DNA of 64,000 nt. It comes from Cranoglanis bouderius (Eukaryota; Chordata; Actinopteri; Siluriformes; Cranoglanididae). Below the pieces are notes generated by a model. The model was not told where the DNA came from, did no database searches, and worked only from the letters and a program-made list of their open reading frames with translations. A program made the translations under genes and the position numbers. The stretch is taken from assembly GCA_023630585.1 (NCBI GenBank), contig CM042566.1, positions 12,840,754-12,904,753 of the forward strand, read 5' to 3'. Position 1 is the first letter of the stretch. The number at the start of each line of letters is the position of its first letter. Of this stretch, positions 1 to 13,495 are shown in pieces.

Positions 1-1440
1 TAATTGGTTGCTATTTTTATGTGTGTAGCGTCTGGACTGGATCAAACTGGTCGAATCAACGCTAGGCCCAGCAAACCTTTTAACTTTTTGCCCTCTCCCT
101 TAAATCACTAACCCGGCACCAGTAAGTCTAGGAGACTCCACCACTCCGAGGTGACTTCAAAGATCTCTTGGACTGACCCCCTCCCCTTCTCCAGGCACCA
201 AGGGGCAATCTGTCCCCAGACACCCCCGTTTGGAATGCCAAATATGCAAACTCACCTACACACACACACAAACTCACCTACACACACACACACACACATA
301 AAGGAACACTCCCTGAATTTAACCCATAATTATACTATGCCAGAATAGTATATGATGTATTCTTGTGTGCTTGCATTGTTTGTCCTGTGTAATCAAGCTA
401 GTATGATCTTTAGTTAAGCTTAGAATAAGTTGAATAACCATGTGTAAGGATACCCCACTCTCTTAATGTCTTTCTACCCTATTGAATTTGGTCTTTAATT
501 AATCCTCTATAGATGCCCTGATTAATGACGCATATCATGTTATGATGGGATGGATTATTTTATGCTTTTTACTATACTTTGTAATAAGACGGTACTAATC
601 CGACTCCACCCCAGAGATGCAAATCAGGTCTGGAGAGAGACAAAGGAAACTTTCTCCCTCCCAAAATTCATATTCCGGATTCGTCAATTGCCCAAAGAGA
701 GGTGTGGACTGGCTTGTCCTTAAAAGACAACAACACACGTTCCACTGGCGCTTTTTCCTCTCTCTCCTTTTTCCGGCAGCCACTTTTCAAATACCTTCTT
801 CTTCATCCCTCTGGCAAAACGCACTCGGTTCAAACATCTTGTTAACGGCACGGAAGAAACCAGAGAACTCCAGCTCATGAACGCGCCACGCACGTGATCT
901 CGCACGCATCTGAAACTCAACACCGAAACCAATGCAGGTATCATTCTCAATCAATCTCTAGATGTGTTTTAAGCTTGTGCCCCTATTTTAGGTGATTTGA
1001 TTCTTTGCTGGTTCTCAAGGTTAACTGTTTGTGTTGTTTGCCATTCTTTTATTTTCACCCCTTTTCTTTCTTTACTTTCGTTTTTCCTGTATAGATGTAT
1101 TATTTGTTTAGATCTAGTTGTGTGTATTCATAGTTTCATTCATTTATTAAAATCTATTATTATCACACTTGATAGTCTCTGTTGCTGCTCATAAATAAGG
1201 TCACTTTAATGTTTTGCTTTTTGCTACATGCTTAGTTCTGTAGTAACAGAATCGGAGAATTATTCCTCTTGGCCAGAAGAATAATCTCCTCCCCTTTTTA
1301 GAGTAATATGAAGATTACTCTGTTGAGTTTGGTGGACAAACCGATCAGCCTCTTCAAATTTAATTCTAAAACTAGACTAAAGCTAATTCTACAAGCTGAT
1401 CTAGACCATTCGTAATTAATTATAATCCGTTGTAGTTAAT
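1..1440. other. no gene recognised; intron 16 of sptbn4
   Basis: Contains no spectrin exon. 560-1240 has LTR-like traits (pyrimidine tracts, TTATTAAAATC) but no paired ends, so it is left unassigned. Confidence 0.5.
258..299. repeat. (CA)n microsatellite
   Basis: Two short CA runs separated by AACTCACCTA. Confidence 0.9.
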
Positions 1441-1462
1441 TATCTATCTATCTATCTATCTA

Positions 1463-1534
<72 letters not shown>

Positions 1535-1541
1535 TATATAC
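1441..1541. repeat. (CTAT)n / (TA)n microsatellite
   Basis: CTAT units to 1466, then about 60 bp of TA. Confidence 0.95.
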
Positions 1542-1639
1542 GTACATTCCCCTTTATGGTTGATTTATATTTATAACTGATCATCAGTCTGGTCATTCTC
1601 CTCCGATCTCTCTCAACAAGGTATTTCAGCCTGCAGACC

Positions 1640-1800
1640 CTCCACACACAGGATGTTTCTTCCTACTTGCCATGCACACCATTCTTGTTCAGTGTTTGCC
1701 TGATGGTGGACTCATTGGAATTACTCAATGCAAGAGTGGCCTGTAGGTCCTTAGATGTTACCATGGGGTTCTTTGTGACTTCTCATAATATTATTCAGCC
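1640..1800 (-). mobile_element. Tc1 transposase remnant, antisense
   Basis: About 160 bp reading as Tc1 transposase on the minus strand (TTCAGTGTTTGCCTGATGG type wording). No inverted repeats remain. It abuts another Tc1 remnant on the opposite strand. Confidence 0.5.
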
Positions 1801-2688
1801 AATGAAAACAACAGCACTTGATGACAGAAACAAAAGTCAGTGACATCACCAACAACCTCCACAAGGCAGGGGTGAAGGTATTACAATCCACCATTCGAAG
1901 AAGACTTCGAGAGCAGAAATATAGAGGCCATACCTCAAAATGCTAAACTCTCATCAGCAGTAAGAATCGAAAAGCCAGAAAATACAGAGATGAGCCACAA
2001 AAGTTCTGGAACAAAGATTAACCTCTACCAAAGTGATGGAAAGGCCAAAGTGTGGAGAAAGAAATGATCTGCTCATGATCCAAAACATACAAGCTCATCG
2101 ATCAAGAACGGTTGAGGTAGTGTCATGCCTTGGGCTTGCATGGCTGCTTCTGGAATGTGCTCACTAATCATTATTGATGATGTAACTCATGATGATAGCA
2201 GCAGAATGAATTCAGACTTTTATAGAAACACTCTGCCAATTTACAGAGAAATGCATCCAAATTAATTGGGAGGAACTTCATCATGCAGCTAGACAATGCC
2301 ACTAAACACACTGTCAACACAACAAAAGACTTCATAAGGGGAAAAAGGTGGAAGGTTTTAGACTGGCCAAGTCAATCACCAGACCTTAACCAAATCCAGT
2401 TATTGCAAGCAAGGGATATGTAACCGAATATTAAGTGTTATTTACTTTAACTTACTTTAAGAATATCTGTTCTTATACTTTTGCTCACCTAAAAATCAGA
2501 TGCTCTGCTACCAAAGGTGCCATATTTTAAATTGTTAAACACATCTATATGTAAATATCAGGAAATGAAAGCTGAAATTCTGATCTATCATGTAATTTTT
2601 ATTTATTGATCTCAAATCCAAATGTCTTCAGTGTATAGCAAAAACAAAATAATTGGCCTTGTTGTTCCAGTACTTTCGGAGGGGACGG
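1800..2688 (+). mobile_element. degraded Tc1-like element, right end kept
   Basis: Plus-strand Tc1 transposase relics (GACTGGCCAAGTCAATCACC near 2361, coding for the conserved WPSQSPDLN block), with stops throughout. The right terminus is CTTTCGGAGGGGACGG before TA at 2689-2690. The left terminus is missing. Confidence 0.65.
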
Positions 2689-2690
2689 TA

Positions 2691-3640
2691 TCATCTGCCT
2701 CACAGTGGATTGGTGGAGGCCAAACTCTTTAGAAATGGTTTTTTGAACTTTCCAAGCCTGGTGACCATCGATAACTCTTTCTGATGTCTCTCTAAAATCC
2801 CAATATATGCCTCCATGTCAATGGTACCTTCACACACGCAAGCCACCCATGCCGTGGGCACTGATGCACCGCCATACCATCAGAGATGCTGGCTTTTGCA
2901 CCGTTTGCTTATAACAGTCTGGTTGGCCTTTTATATCTTTGCCACAGAGAACTCGACATCCGTTTTTCCCGAAAACAAGCTGAAACATGGACTCATCTGA
3001 CCACAGCACGTTTCCACTGCCTTTCAGTCCATCTGAGATGAGCTCGGGCCCAGAGAACTCGGCAACGTTTCTGCATAGCGTTGATATGTGGCTTCCTCCT
3101 TGCATAATAGAGTTTCGGGTTGCATTTCTGGATGCAGCACCGGACTGTGTTAAGTGACAACGGTTTTCAGAAGTACTCCCAAGCCCAGGTGGTTATGACT
3201 ATCACAGTAGCATTTCTCAGGCAATGCCGCCTGAGGGCTCGAAGGTCACGAACATTCGACAGTGGTTTCTGGCCTTGCCCTTTATGCAATGAGATTTCTC
3301 TGCATTCCCTGAATCTTTTCACAATATTATGCACTGTAGATGGTGAAAGACCTAAATTCTTTGCAATCTTGCATTGAGCAATGTTCTTTTTGAACTGACT
3401 GACAATTCTCTCACGAAGTTTGGCACAAAGTGGTGAGCCACGACCCATCCTTGCTTGCAAAGACTGAGCTTTTAGCGGATGCTCCTTTTATGCCCAATCC
3501 TGATAAACTCCCGTTACCAATTAACCTGATCCTCCAAAATGGTTTTACTTTAATGTTCTATAAACTTTTCAGTCCTATTTTGCCTCTGTCACAACTTTTT
3601 TTGAGTGTGCTGAAGGCATCAAATTCTAAATTTGTTTATA
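2691..3640 (-). mobile_element. Tc1-like element remnant, minus strand
   Basis: Two transposase pieces on the minus strand: 3445-3167 (MGRGSPLCAKLRERIVSQFK, a helix-turn-helix start) and 3105-2830 (VLWSDESMFQ with the first catalytic Asp). The C-terminal third is missing. It is related to the right half of the chimera at 60605-62194. Ends are not defined. Confidence 0.65.
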
Positions 3641-3847
3641 TTTACAAAATACATTCAATTTGGTCAGTGAAAACATTGAATATCTTTTCTTTGTACTTTT
3701 ATCAGTTAATTAAAGTTTCAAGAGACAGTTAATTAAAGTTTTTAATGCATTTGCACAGTTTTGATCAAAAGTAGCTTTCAACTTTTCTGATTTTTTCAAA
3801 ATTTTTCTAAATTTAAATTATTTTCAGAAGAATTTAACCCATCTTAA

Positions 3848-4765
3848 AGGGGTCATATCATGATCTTTAAACGTTTTTAAATGTTAATTATTTTGTTTAT
3901 TGGGTGTAATAAAATAGGTTAACCTGCTTTAATGTTAAAAAAAAAAAACGCATTATTTGTCAAATAATGTACATTATTGCAGTGCCTCTATTCCCAGGCT
4001 GTCTGAAACCCTCCAATTTCTTCAAAGCCCCTCCTTCCGAAAAGCCCAGAGTGCTCTGATTGGCCAGCTGACCCGTTGCGTTGTGATTGGCCGAAAGCCT
4101 CATGAGTGTGTCAAAAATGTATCGATACCTTGGATTAGCTTTTGCCTCCAAAGCTCCTAAGTAACATGTCGTCGGTTTTACTGTATCAGTTCGAGCCCGA
4201 GTCAGATTCAGAAAATGCGGATGATCAAGCGGAAGCAAGTTTGCAAACACGACTTGAGCAGAATGTTTCACAGTGGTAAGTTTTTATTTTTAGTGGTAAG
4301 TTTTTACTCTTACCTTGTAAATTCCGAACGTCCGAGGTTCAGGAAGCTGTAAAATGCGCTGTGCACAAACAAGCGTTCAGGTTCAGAAACAGTATAAATA
4401 AACAGTAATCATTGATTTCATCCGTTTTCAGAAGTCTAAACAAAGAGGTTTTGCTTTCGCACCGAAACACACAGCGTCTCCACTACATGGCGCCTGAATT
4501 CACTGACGCCTCGCCTTCTTTCTTCGTGCCCGCCTTTGGGTGGGATTATGCCGATAGTGCACTTTGTGACGTAGAGAAATTATGGAAGTAAATCTGGACT
4601 TCGAGTGAGAATTTTGGGCAGGTCTGGAGCAGTGCTCTCTGTTAGATAAAATAAATCACTTTGGGGGAGACCATGAGCTTTGGGACTTTGAAGAGCTTAT
4701 ACATGCACAAACAGATACATTACACACCCAAACAAAAGGAAAACATTAAAAATCATATGACCCCT
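3848..4765. mobile_element. TTAA-flanked non-autonomous DNA transposon
   Basis: 918 bp with inverted ends AGGGGTCATATCATGAT and ATCATATGACCCCT, flanked by TTAA at 3844-3847 and 4766-4769, as expected for piggyBac- or Kolobok-type elements. No transposase is present. Confidence 0.7.
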
Positions 4766-4944
4766 TTAAAAATTTTTAGGTTAAGCTTCCCAATTTAAGA
4801 GCACTACCAGTACTAAATGTGGCAGTGCATTATGAAAAGTCTGCTATTTGAATCATAGCTTATAACCTGAGTGGCTAAAATACTTGATGAGGTTTTTGAT
4901 CATTTTTAGGTGTTTTATGGGAGGAGTTTATAGTCATGTCTGAC

Positions 4945-5147
4945 CTGGTAATGAGTAAATCCACCCGATCTCGGATGCGCTCAGAGTAGATGTTGTTCTG
5001 GCTGATAAGACTCTCTCCTGCCTCAATCACAGCTTTGATCCGGTGCAGATTGAGCTCCATTGCCATGCTGAACTCTTTGTGTTTCTTAATGGCTGCTTCC
5101 ACCGTCTCCACTGTGGTAGGAAGCTCCACAAGTGCCAATGAGGACTC
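4945..5147 (-). CDS. sptbn4: sptbn4 coding exon 16 (spectrin repeat ~9/10), last exon in window
   Basis: 203 nt, residues ~1187-1254, ESSLALVELPTTVETVEAAI through NNIYSERIRDRVDLLIT plus two bases. Acceptor AG is at 5149-5148 and donor GT at 4944-4943. It matches the next block of beta-IV spectrin, NIYGE in human. The following exon is not in 1-4944, so intron 16 is at least 4.9 kb. Confidence 0.92.
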
Positions 5148-8100
5148 CTAATGAGAAAATAACGAAAATAACTCTTCCATTATATCTTCATCTAACTGAT
5201 AATCCATATAAACAATCCTGATATAAATGGAGCCCTAAAAACCCTTCCCCTGCTCAGGGAGTGCAATTAGACATGTGCAAATAATCAATTATACACAGTT
5301 AGGCACATTTAAATATTCAACAAGCATGATTTCTGTTATTAAAGACACTTCGAAATTCAAAAGAATACTGATGAATGGTGGAAAATAAAAACAAGTAAAA
5401 CAGAAATGGACAGTGTGGCTGTTAATAATTACAAGCAGATGCAATAGTATAAGGTTTATTATGCAGACAAAATTTGACATCATAGATGATTCATTTAAAA
5501 AGTGGCATTTAGCAAATTTACTCTCTTTGCATGCACTGTTCAGAAATTTACTATTTACTAATTTACTTGTTTGTTTTGTTTATTTGTTTATAAGACAATG
5601 GGCCTCATTTATCAATCTTTTGGGAAAGGTGTGTGTGTAAATGTAAATGCAAGCCAAACTAAACAAAAAATTTCCACCGGATTGACAAAAGTTTGTACTC
5701 GCATGCATTTATTGATGAAACACCCATAAATCACCCATGCATTCACAACACAGCTGATTTGCATTTGGTGTCACCCACAAAACTCCATAAAAGGCAAAGC
5801 TCATGCAGCTGAAATGACAAGTAAACTGCAAAAAAACTTTCTCAGAGGTAGAAGCGAAGCGTATTTTATACAGCCCCTAAAAAAAGGCCAAAATCTGAGC
5901 TGAATTATAGAAAAAGTGGATTAGAAGTGAGGTGAAAAGACAATGGTTTGACATGAAGACAAAGAAAAAAATGTCTACTCTACCCTTGTGATCTCCTGTG
6001 CCCTCCTTTTATACAGTGGCATTTTCAATCGAAGGACTGGTCTTATTTGTCTCAATTTATGGATTTATGTTTGCTTGCTTTCTTTTTAAAAAAATATTTA
6101 ATATTTATTTATGCCCTTAATATGAAATGACTGGATTTCACAAAATATTCATTAAATTTGTCTATTTAAACTTGACAGCGTAATCCATATAGAAAAGTGC
6201 AGAGTAGCATCTCGATTTATATGATGTGAACCTGATCAGTTGAGGTTTACATTAGTTAGTCTTCTTATGCATCTATTTACACACATTCAGGAGCACGAGT
6301 AGGATATGAACGAATGTCCAAAATGATAGGGTTTTCATTAATACCACATTTATAATGTGTAAATGCATTTACGAACAACTTACTTTTAAATCGATTCGTA
6401 TCCACCTTGATAAATGAGGCCCGATGTAAAACAACACTGATAAAGTACAAATTATATCTGAACAAAAAGAAGTGTTATGGAAATACAAGCTTTATAGTTT
6501 TGATCAATCAATTAACCTGCTCAATATAACTGAGTGCAAAATGCATAAAATACAGAGCAACACTAAAAACATTCCACTAACTGGATAACGTTAGCATGCT
6601 AGCTATGCTAAAACTGAGCAGCAAATAAGAAGACAGATCCAAAGAAAAAATACACACACTAAGATGAGAAAAAGTCTTAATCACTTTACTGTAAGCCAAT
6701 ATAACTGAGTTTTAGAGGTCAAATAGACACAGATCTGTTACAAATTACACACACCATCGACTTGCTTTTTCTTAAACAAGTCTGATATGGAAAAAATACA
6801 CATAATTCCACATACTCTGTTACCTACTAACCCACTTGTTTAAAAAGACTTAACAAATGGTTAATTATACAAATGCCCCAAATTACAGAACAAATAACTT
6901 ACCTGCCCAGCAAGAAAAAAGCTAAAATTGCATTACTCCTGAGTCCTTCTTGTTCTTATAATATAACTTCAGACTCTTTCACTTTCTCACTTCTGTTTGG
7001 TTTGTTTTCACCATATATACAGTATAAGAAACCTAGATGCCACTTCAATCTAAGATTTGTGCATTACAGTGGTGCTTGAAAGTTTGTGAATTTTCGATAT
7101 ATTTGCATAAATATGACCTAAAACATCACCATATTTTACCACAAGTCCTAAAAGTAGACAAAGAGAACCCAATTAAACAAATGAAACAAAAATATTATAC
7201 TTGGTTATTTATTAATGAAAATAATCCAATATTACATATCTGTGAGTGGCAAAAGTATGTGAACCTCTAGGATTAGCAGTTGAAATTAGAAGGTGAAGGT
7301 GAAATTGAAGGTGAAATTAGAAGGTGAAGGTGAAATTAGAGTCAGGTGTTTTCAATCAATGGGATGACAATCAGGTGTGAGCGAGCATCCTGTTTTACTT
7401 AAAGAACAGGGATCTACCAGAGTCTGAGCTTCACAACACATGTTTGTGGAAGTGTATCATGGCACAAACAAAGGAAATTTCTGAGGACCTCAGAAAAAGA
7501 GTTGTTGATGCTCACCAGGCTGGAAAAGGTTACAAAACCATCTCTAAAGAGTTTGGACTCCACCAATCCACAGTCAGGCAAACTGTGTACAAATGGAGGA
7601 AATTCAAGACCATTGTTACCCTCTCCAGGAGTGGTCAACCAACAAAGATCACTCCAAGAGCAAGATGTATAATAGTCTGCGAGGTCACAAAGGAACCCAG
7701 TGTAACTTCTAAGCAACTAAAGGCCTCTCTCACATTGGCTAATGTTAATGTTCATGAGTCCACCATCAGGAGAACACTGAACAACAATGGTGTGCATGGC
7801 AGGGTTACAAGGAGAAAGTTACTGCTCTCCAAAAGAACATTGCTGCCCTTCTGCAGTTTGCTAAAGATCACATGGAAAAGCCAGAGGACTATTAGAAAAA
7901 TGTTTTGTGGACAGATGAGAGCAAAATAGAATTTTTGGTTTAAATGAGAAGCTTTACGTTTGGAGAAAGGAATACACTGCATTCCAGTATAAGAACCTTG
8001 TCCCATAACATGGTGGTCTACAAAAGAATGGTTAAAGAAGAATAAAGTTAATGTTTTGGAATGGCCAAATCCTGACCTTAAGTCCTGACCTTAATCCAAT

Positions 8101-11100
8101 AGAAATGTTGTGGAAGGACCTGACGCAAGCAGTTCATGTGAGGAAACCCACCAACATCCCAGAGTTGAAGCTGTTCTGTACTGAGGAATGGGCTAAAATT
8201 CCTCCAAGCCAATGTGCAGGATCATCAGTTACTGGAAATGTTTAGTTGCAGTTATTGCTGCACAAGGGGGTCGCACCAGATCCTGAAAGCAAAGGTTCAC
8301 ATACTTTTGCCATTCACAGATATGTAATATTGGATCATTTGTATAATATAATATTTTAATAAATTAATATAATATAATATAACGGGTTCAGAAACTCAAG
8401 CACGACTGTAAAAGCGCCACCCTCTTGGTGAGGGTGACTTTTTAGATTGTCCCCATTGAGGTAAATTGAACACAGAGCATCTACAAACATTTTTGTGAAA
8501 ATGACAGCACACTGTGCAGCATTTAGATCTAATAATCACTGACACCTCAAAACAAGAGAACATACTGTAAAACATGATCAATTTATGATGTATATGTTGC
8601 TATAAATCTATTTTTACACTACGTTTTGTGATTTTATGTAATCTGTGCTAATTTCATCTAAAATGCTAAAATATTGTTATATGAATTAAAAAAAAAACTC
8701 TTGGAATCTCGAATCTGCTTTATTATTATCAGACTATTATTATAGTTATTTTTAATAAATGTTAAATCTTAAAGATTTAAAAGTATCAGTAGTAAAATGA
8801 TCAAATTGGCAAATATCATGTTTGGTGTCAGGCGACATTTGACTTATCTGAGTTGGCATATAATGTACAGTATGTGTACAAAATTCCCACCAATTTTGAC
8901 CCAACACCCCTGACACAGCACCAGTTGTGAATTACTGTTACAGGTTGGACAGGGTGAAATATTATAGCGTATTTTTCATTTTCATGTTCACGCCCTCTAA
9001 AAAAAAAGTCATTGGTCGATGTTTCGGCTATAAACTGTGGTGTTCTCATATAGCATGTAAAAAATACTATTCATGTTCTGCGAGCAGAGGTGGGTAGAGT
9101 AGCCAAACATTTTATTCAATACAAGTAAAACTACTTATAAAAATAATTACTCATGTAACAGTAAAAGTAATAATGTTAATAATTACTTGAGTAAGAGTAA
9201 TAAAGTATCCAATGAGAAGACTACTTAAGTAGCAAGTTACTAGTTACTTCGGATCTGATTAAAATGAAGGGAAAATCCTGGATCTCAGATTACATGGGGA
9301 ACTGTAAGTCATACCTCTCCTTGAAAGTTTGTCTGTTCTGTTTATATGATATAAAACTTGGGTTCAAAATGAAGCAGCATATCCCAGTCCTGTGATGGTA
9401 CAATAACACAGAACCTGTCGTTTTCAACAAACAAATCTTACACACATCAAAAAACTAACATTTTCCCAACAGTTGACTGTCTTAACATGTTAATGGCACA
9501 AACTTGTCAGCATCTGCAAGACAACAGAGAACAAAAGAACAGACTATGGAACAGAACATAAGAGAAAGTGTGTGTAGAGAGAGAGTGAGTGTTTGTGTGT
9601 TCAGACTACTGCAGCGTATCGCGGGACTCGTGACCTTATTATACATGATATAAACTAATTATTAAAACTACATATATTCATTAATATTTAACAGTAACGG
9701 AGGAACGCCACCAAATGTAGCGAAGTAAAAGTACATTTCTGTGGTTAAAAATGAACTTGAGTAAGAGTATAAGTACGGCCAGTTTAACCTACTCTTAAAA
9801 GTACTTTTTGTTTTTCAAAAAGTTACTCAAGTAAATGTAATGAAGTAAATGTAGCACGTTACTAGTTTATTTTCTTTCAAAATATTTGAATGTGAAGTTT
9901 AGCTAGCAGGAGAGTTATACAACTTCTTCTTTTCCTTTCGGCTGTTCCCTTCAGGGGTCGCCACAGCGAATCATCTGCCTCCATCTAGCCCTATCCCCTG
10001 CATCCTCTTCTCTCAGACCGACTACCTTCATGTCCTCCTTCACTACATCCATAAACCTCCTCTTTGGTCTTCCTCTCGGCCTCCTGCCTGGCAGCTCTAA
10101 CCTCAGCATCCTTTTACCGATATATTCACTCTCCCTCCTCTGAACATGTCCAAACCATCTCAACCTGGCCTCTCTAACTTTGTCTCCAAAACATCTCACA
10201 TGTGCTGTCCCTCTGATGTACTCATTCCTGATCCTATCCATCCTCGTCACTCCCAAAGAGAACCTCAACATCTTCAGCTCTGCTACCTCTAACTCTTCCT
10301 CCTGTCTTTTCCTCAGTGCAACTGTCTCCAAACCATACAACATCGCTGGTCTCACTACTGTCCTGTACACCTTTCCTTTCAAGGAGAGTTATACAACAAA
10401 GAATAAAAATTGCCTTTTAAGATCTGATACTGGTGAATTATGCACAATATGACCAGTCATATGAGCTAACAAATTAAAAAGATGAAACTGTGTGGTAAAA
10501 ATTGTGCGTTTTTTTGTGTCCACTTACAATTCAAGTGACAGGCTTTTAATAACACTAGATAGAAGTCTTTTTTGTTCTATGAGGTAACCTTCTAGCCATC
10601 TCGTTAATGTTACTTTAGTTTTGCAAAACGCAAGAGGGCAAAAGCATTAGGCTTTTTGGGGGTTTTTTTTGGGGTTTTTTTTGTTACTTGTCAAATATTA
10701 CAAACTGGCAAACAAACATCACTTTGCTGCAGGCATCCATGATTCCCCAAGCAGGAGAACTGGAACACCATTAGAGTGCAAGTCTGGGGTACTGGCTCCG
10801 AAATAACTTCTAGGTTTAATGGAACACAGTTTAACACGTCTCTTCAGACATGTGCAGAGTTATCAGAAAAAGTCTACACTCCATCATGCAGATAACCTCT
10901 TCGTAAGCAGCCCTCTATCAACACTCCAGCTTCACGCCAATACTCTTCCCCTTTCCCTTCCAAGTAAACAAAAATGCATCCGAGGCTCTGTTCTGTGCCT
11001 TTGTCTTGATGGTATACTTGTTGTTCTACATACTGTATGAGTGAACAGGTCTCACCTGGTTGTTGAGGAACGCCTCAGCCTGCTTGACGTCTTTCATGAA

Positions 11101-12773
11101 AAGATGGTAGATGTGTGCCTGCACTAGCTCATCCCTCCTACTCTCCCACATCTGTAGCAGCTTGTTCCAGCCTGCACTAAGTTTCTGGAGCCACTGGTGC
11201 AGTGCAGCGTTCGCTAGTAGAGTGTCCTCTGAGTCCAACAGCTCCCTTACGGCTTGCAGCCGCTCAAAATCCTCCTCATAGCTGCGAATTTCTTCGTTAA
11301 GAGCAGCGTGAAGGTTGATGAGCCTCTCAGCCTCATCCAAAGACTCAGGCAGCTCATTAGATGCTGCCTCCGTCTGCTTCTGCACCATCCATGTCAAGAA
11401 AGAATCCAAATCCTGAATGAACTGCTGCAGCCGGCCAGCTACAGTCAGCGAATCCTCACAACCCTGAAGAGTGCGTTTCAATTCATCCCACTCCACACTC
11501 ACACCTTCAAAGGGAATCAGGATCTCTTCTGCTTTGTGTGGCTCAGAGGTTGCAAGGTCTTCTGCTTCCTGCTGCAAATGGATGAGTTTGGGCTCTAGAA
11601 CAGCGAGAGCTCCCTCCATGGTGGACAAACGCCGCTGCAGTGCTAAGACGCTGCCCAGATCGCTGCCCGAATATTGCGTGGCATCAATGGCTTTGCGTTT
11701 TTCCTGAATTTGTGATTTAATCTCACTGCACTCAAGTAAATAATTCTGGATTCGAAGGATAGAGTCCAAATGATCCTTCTTCTGCTCAACCAGCTCTACC
11801 ATATGGTTCCACCTGTAACAGATAACAATAATAACTTTTATTTGTATTTGTATGGCACCTTTCTCAGAAGCAAACTAGGTTATACCCAATAAACTGTAAA
11901 CGGCAAATCTTTAGTACATTGTTTATGTCTCTCTGCATTGTTCTGCGTTTTTATAAAAAAGATTTTTGATTATACTTACTGATATACTCTTTAAAGTACA
12001 TAAAGTTTGCTCTTGTGAATAGATGTGCCTTCTGATTCCCTAGGTCTTCCACACACCCTTTTAGACTGTGTGGATGTTTCTCAATCTGTACTGTATTACT
12101 CACTTAATATCATCTTTCAATGGTCAAAACATTTCTCCATTAGTTATGGAGAAACACACAGGCCCAGCAGCCAGAGCAACCGCAAAAAATAGTTTGATTT
12201 TTAATGTTATTTGACCCCAAATGAATGTTTGAAAGGTCATCTTGTTGTTTTGATATATTCGTGTAGATAGAAGCCTTGTTTTGTATGACAGGAAAGAACT
12301 GCCCAGGAGCACTGCCAAGATGGCTGCTGTGTGGACAGACTTTACTAGATGGACTTTGCCTTAATCCTACCAAAATATCAAGTATGCATCCTTCGGTGAC
12401 TCTGAAATGAGAACAAAAATGCCATGATTCATTGTGACAACACAGTGATCACAGATGAGGCAACTCACAGCTCTGTATTCAGTTTTTTTATTTGAGCTAA
12501 ATTCAGTAATTTTATACTAGGTACTAGGAGCACATATGGTACCTGATAATATATAAATAAAATAAATAAATAAATAAACTACTACTACTACTACTACTAA
12601 TAATAATAATAATAATAATAATTATTATTATTATTATTATTAGTGGTTAGGGAGGACGGTGTGTGTTGTGTGTGTGGGTGTGTGTGGGTGTGTATTGAGT
12701 GGGTTCATCTTAGCTCAGTATGTATCAGCTGCAGCAGATGGCAGCACCCTTATAGAAGCTATTTCCGCCAAGG

Positions 12774-12814
<41 letters not shown>

Positions 12815-13457
12815 CACACAAACCCACGTGCACATCATGTTTACAGGTTTGCCTGTAAACATGCTTATAGTTTGCCATCTTGTGTAAGCAGCAAACCAGA
12901 TAAAAGATAACACTTTCAATAAAAAATTATTCATGCCGCCAGGGGCGGACTGGGACCAATGAGTGGCCCTGGACTTTCTGGCCCAGAGTGGACCACCACA
13001 CCCGGCCCACAACACGCCACATCATAACACACCGGCTCATTGATGGTTAGACCAATTTTTAACACCACTTACTAGCATAAAGAAAATAACACAATACAGA
13101 AACATAAATGCTATTTAAACATGTTTATTTGAAGTAGCACTGAACAGATATCGTCATATTTGTAAAGCAGGCAAACAGAAATGGAAGAACAGTGTGACAA
13201 AGAATATATAACAATCAAGACAGTATGTTAGCTAGTAAAGGAGCATCATCTGGGTGCAGTGTAGGAGAGCTGCACCACCTCTCCACCAGCTCCTGAATCA
13301 GGACTGAAACTTTATTTTTTAACGTGAATCCACATCTGAATGACACACTATTATCATGTGACATTAAACTCACTTATGATCATGTCTGCAGAGTTCAGGG
13401 TTTCTTTTGGGAGCAGGTCAGCAGAGCTTTAGGAGGGAATGGGGACTGTATACATAT

Positions 13458-13495
<38 letters not shown>

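Noticed and set aside
560..1240. Possible retroviral or BEL-type LTR
   Set aside because: Some LTR-like traits but no duplicated partner, no terminal TG/CA pair with target duplication that I can defend.
4200..4560. Exon-like GC-richer stretch in intron 16
   Set aside because: Lies inside the TTAA-flanked repeat and has no open frame with splice sites.
12580..12645. CRISPR-like short repeats
   Set aside because: Simple microsatellites; no repeat-spacer structure, and the genome is eukaryotic.
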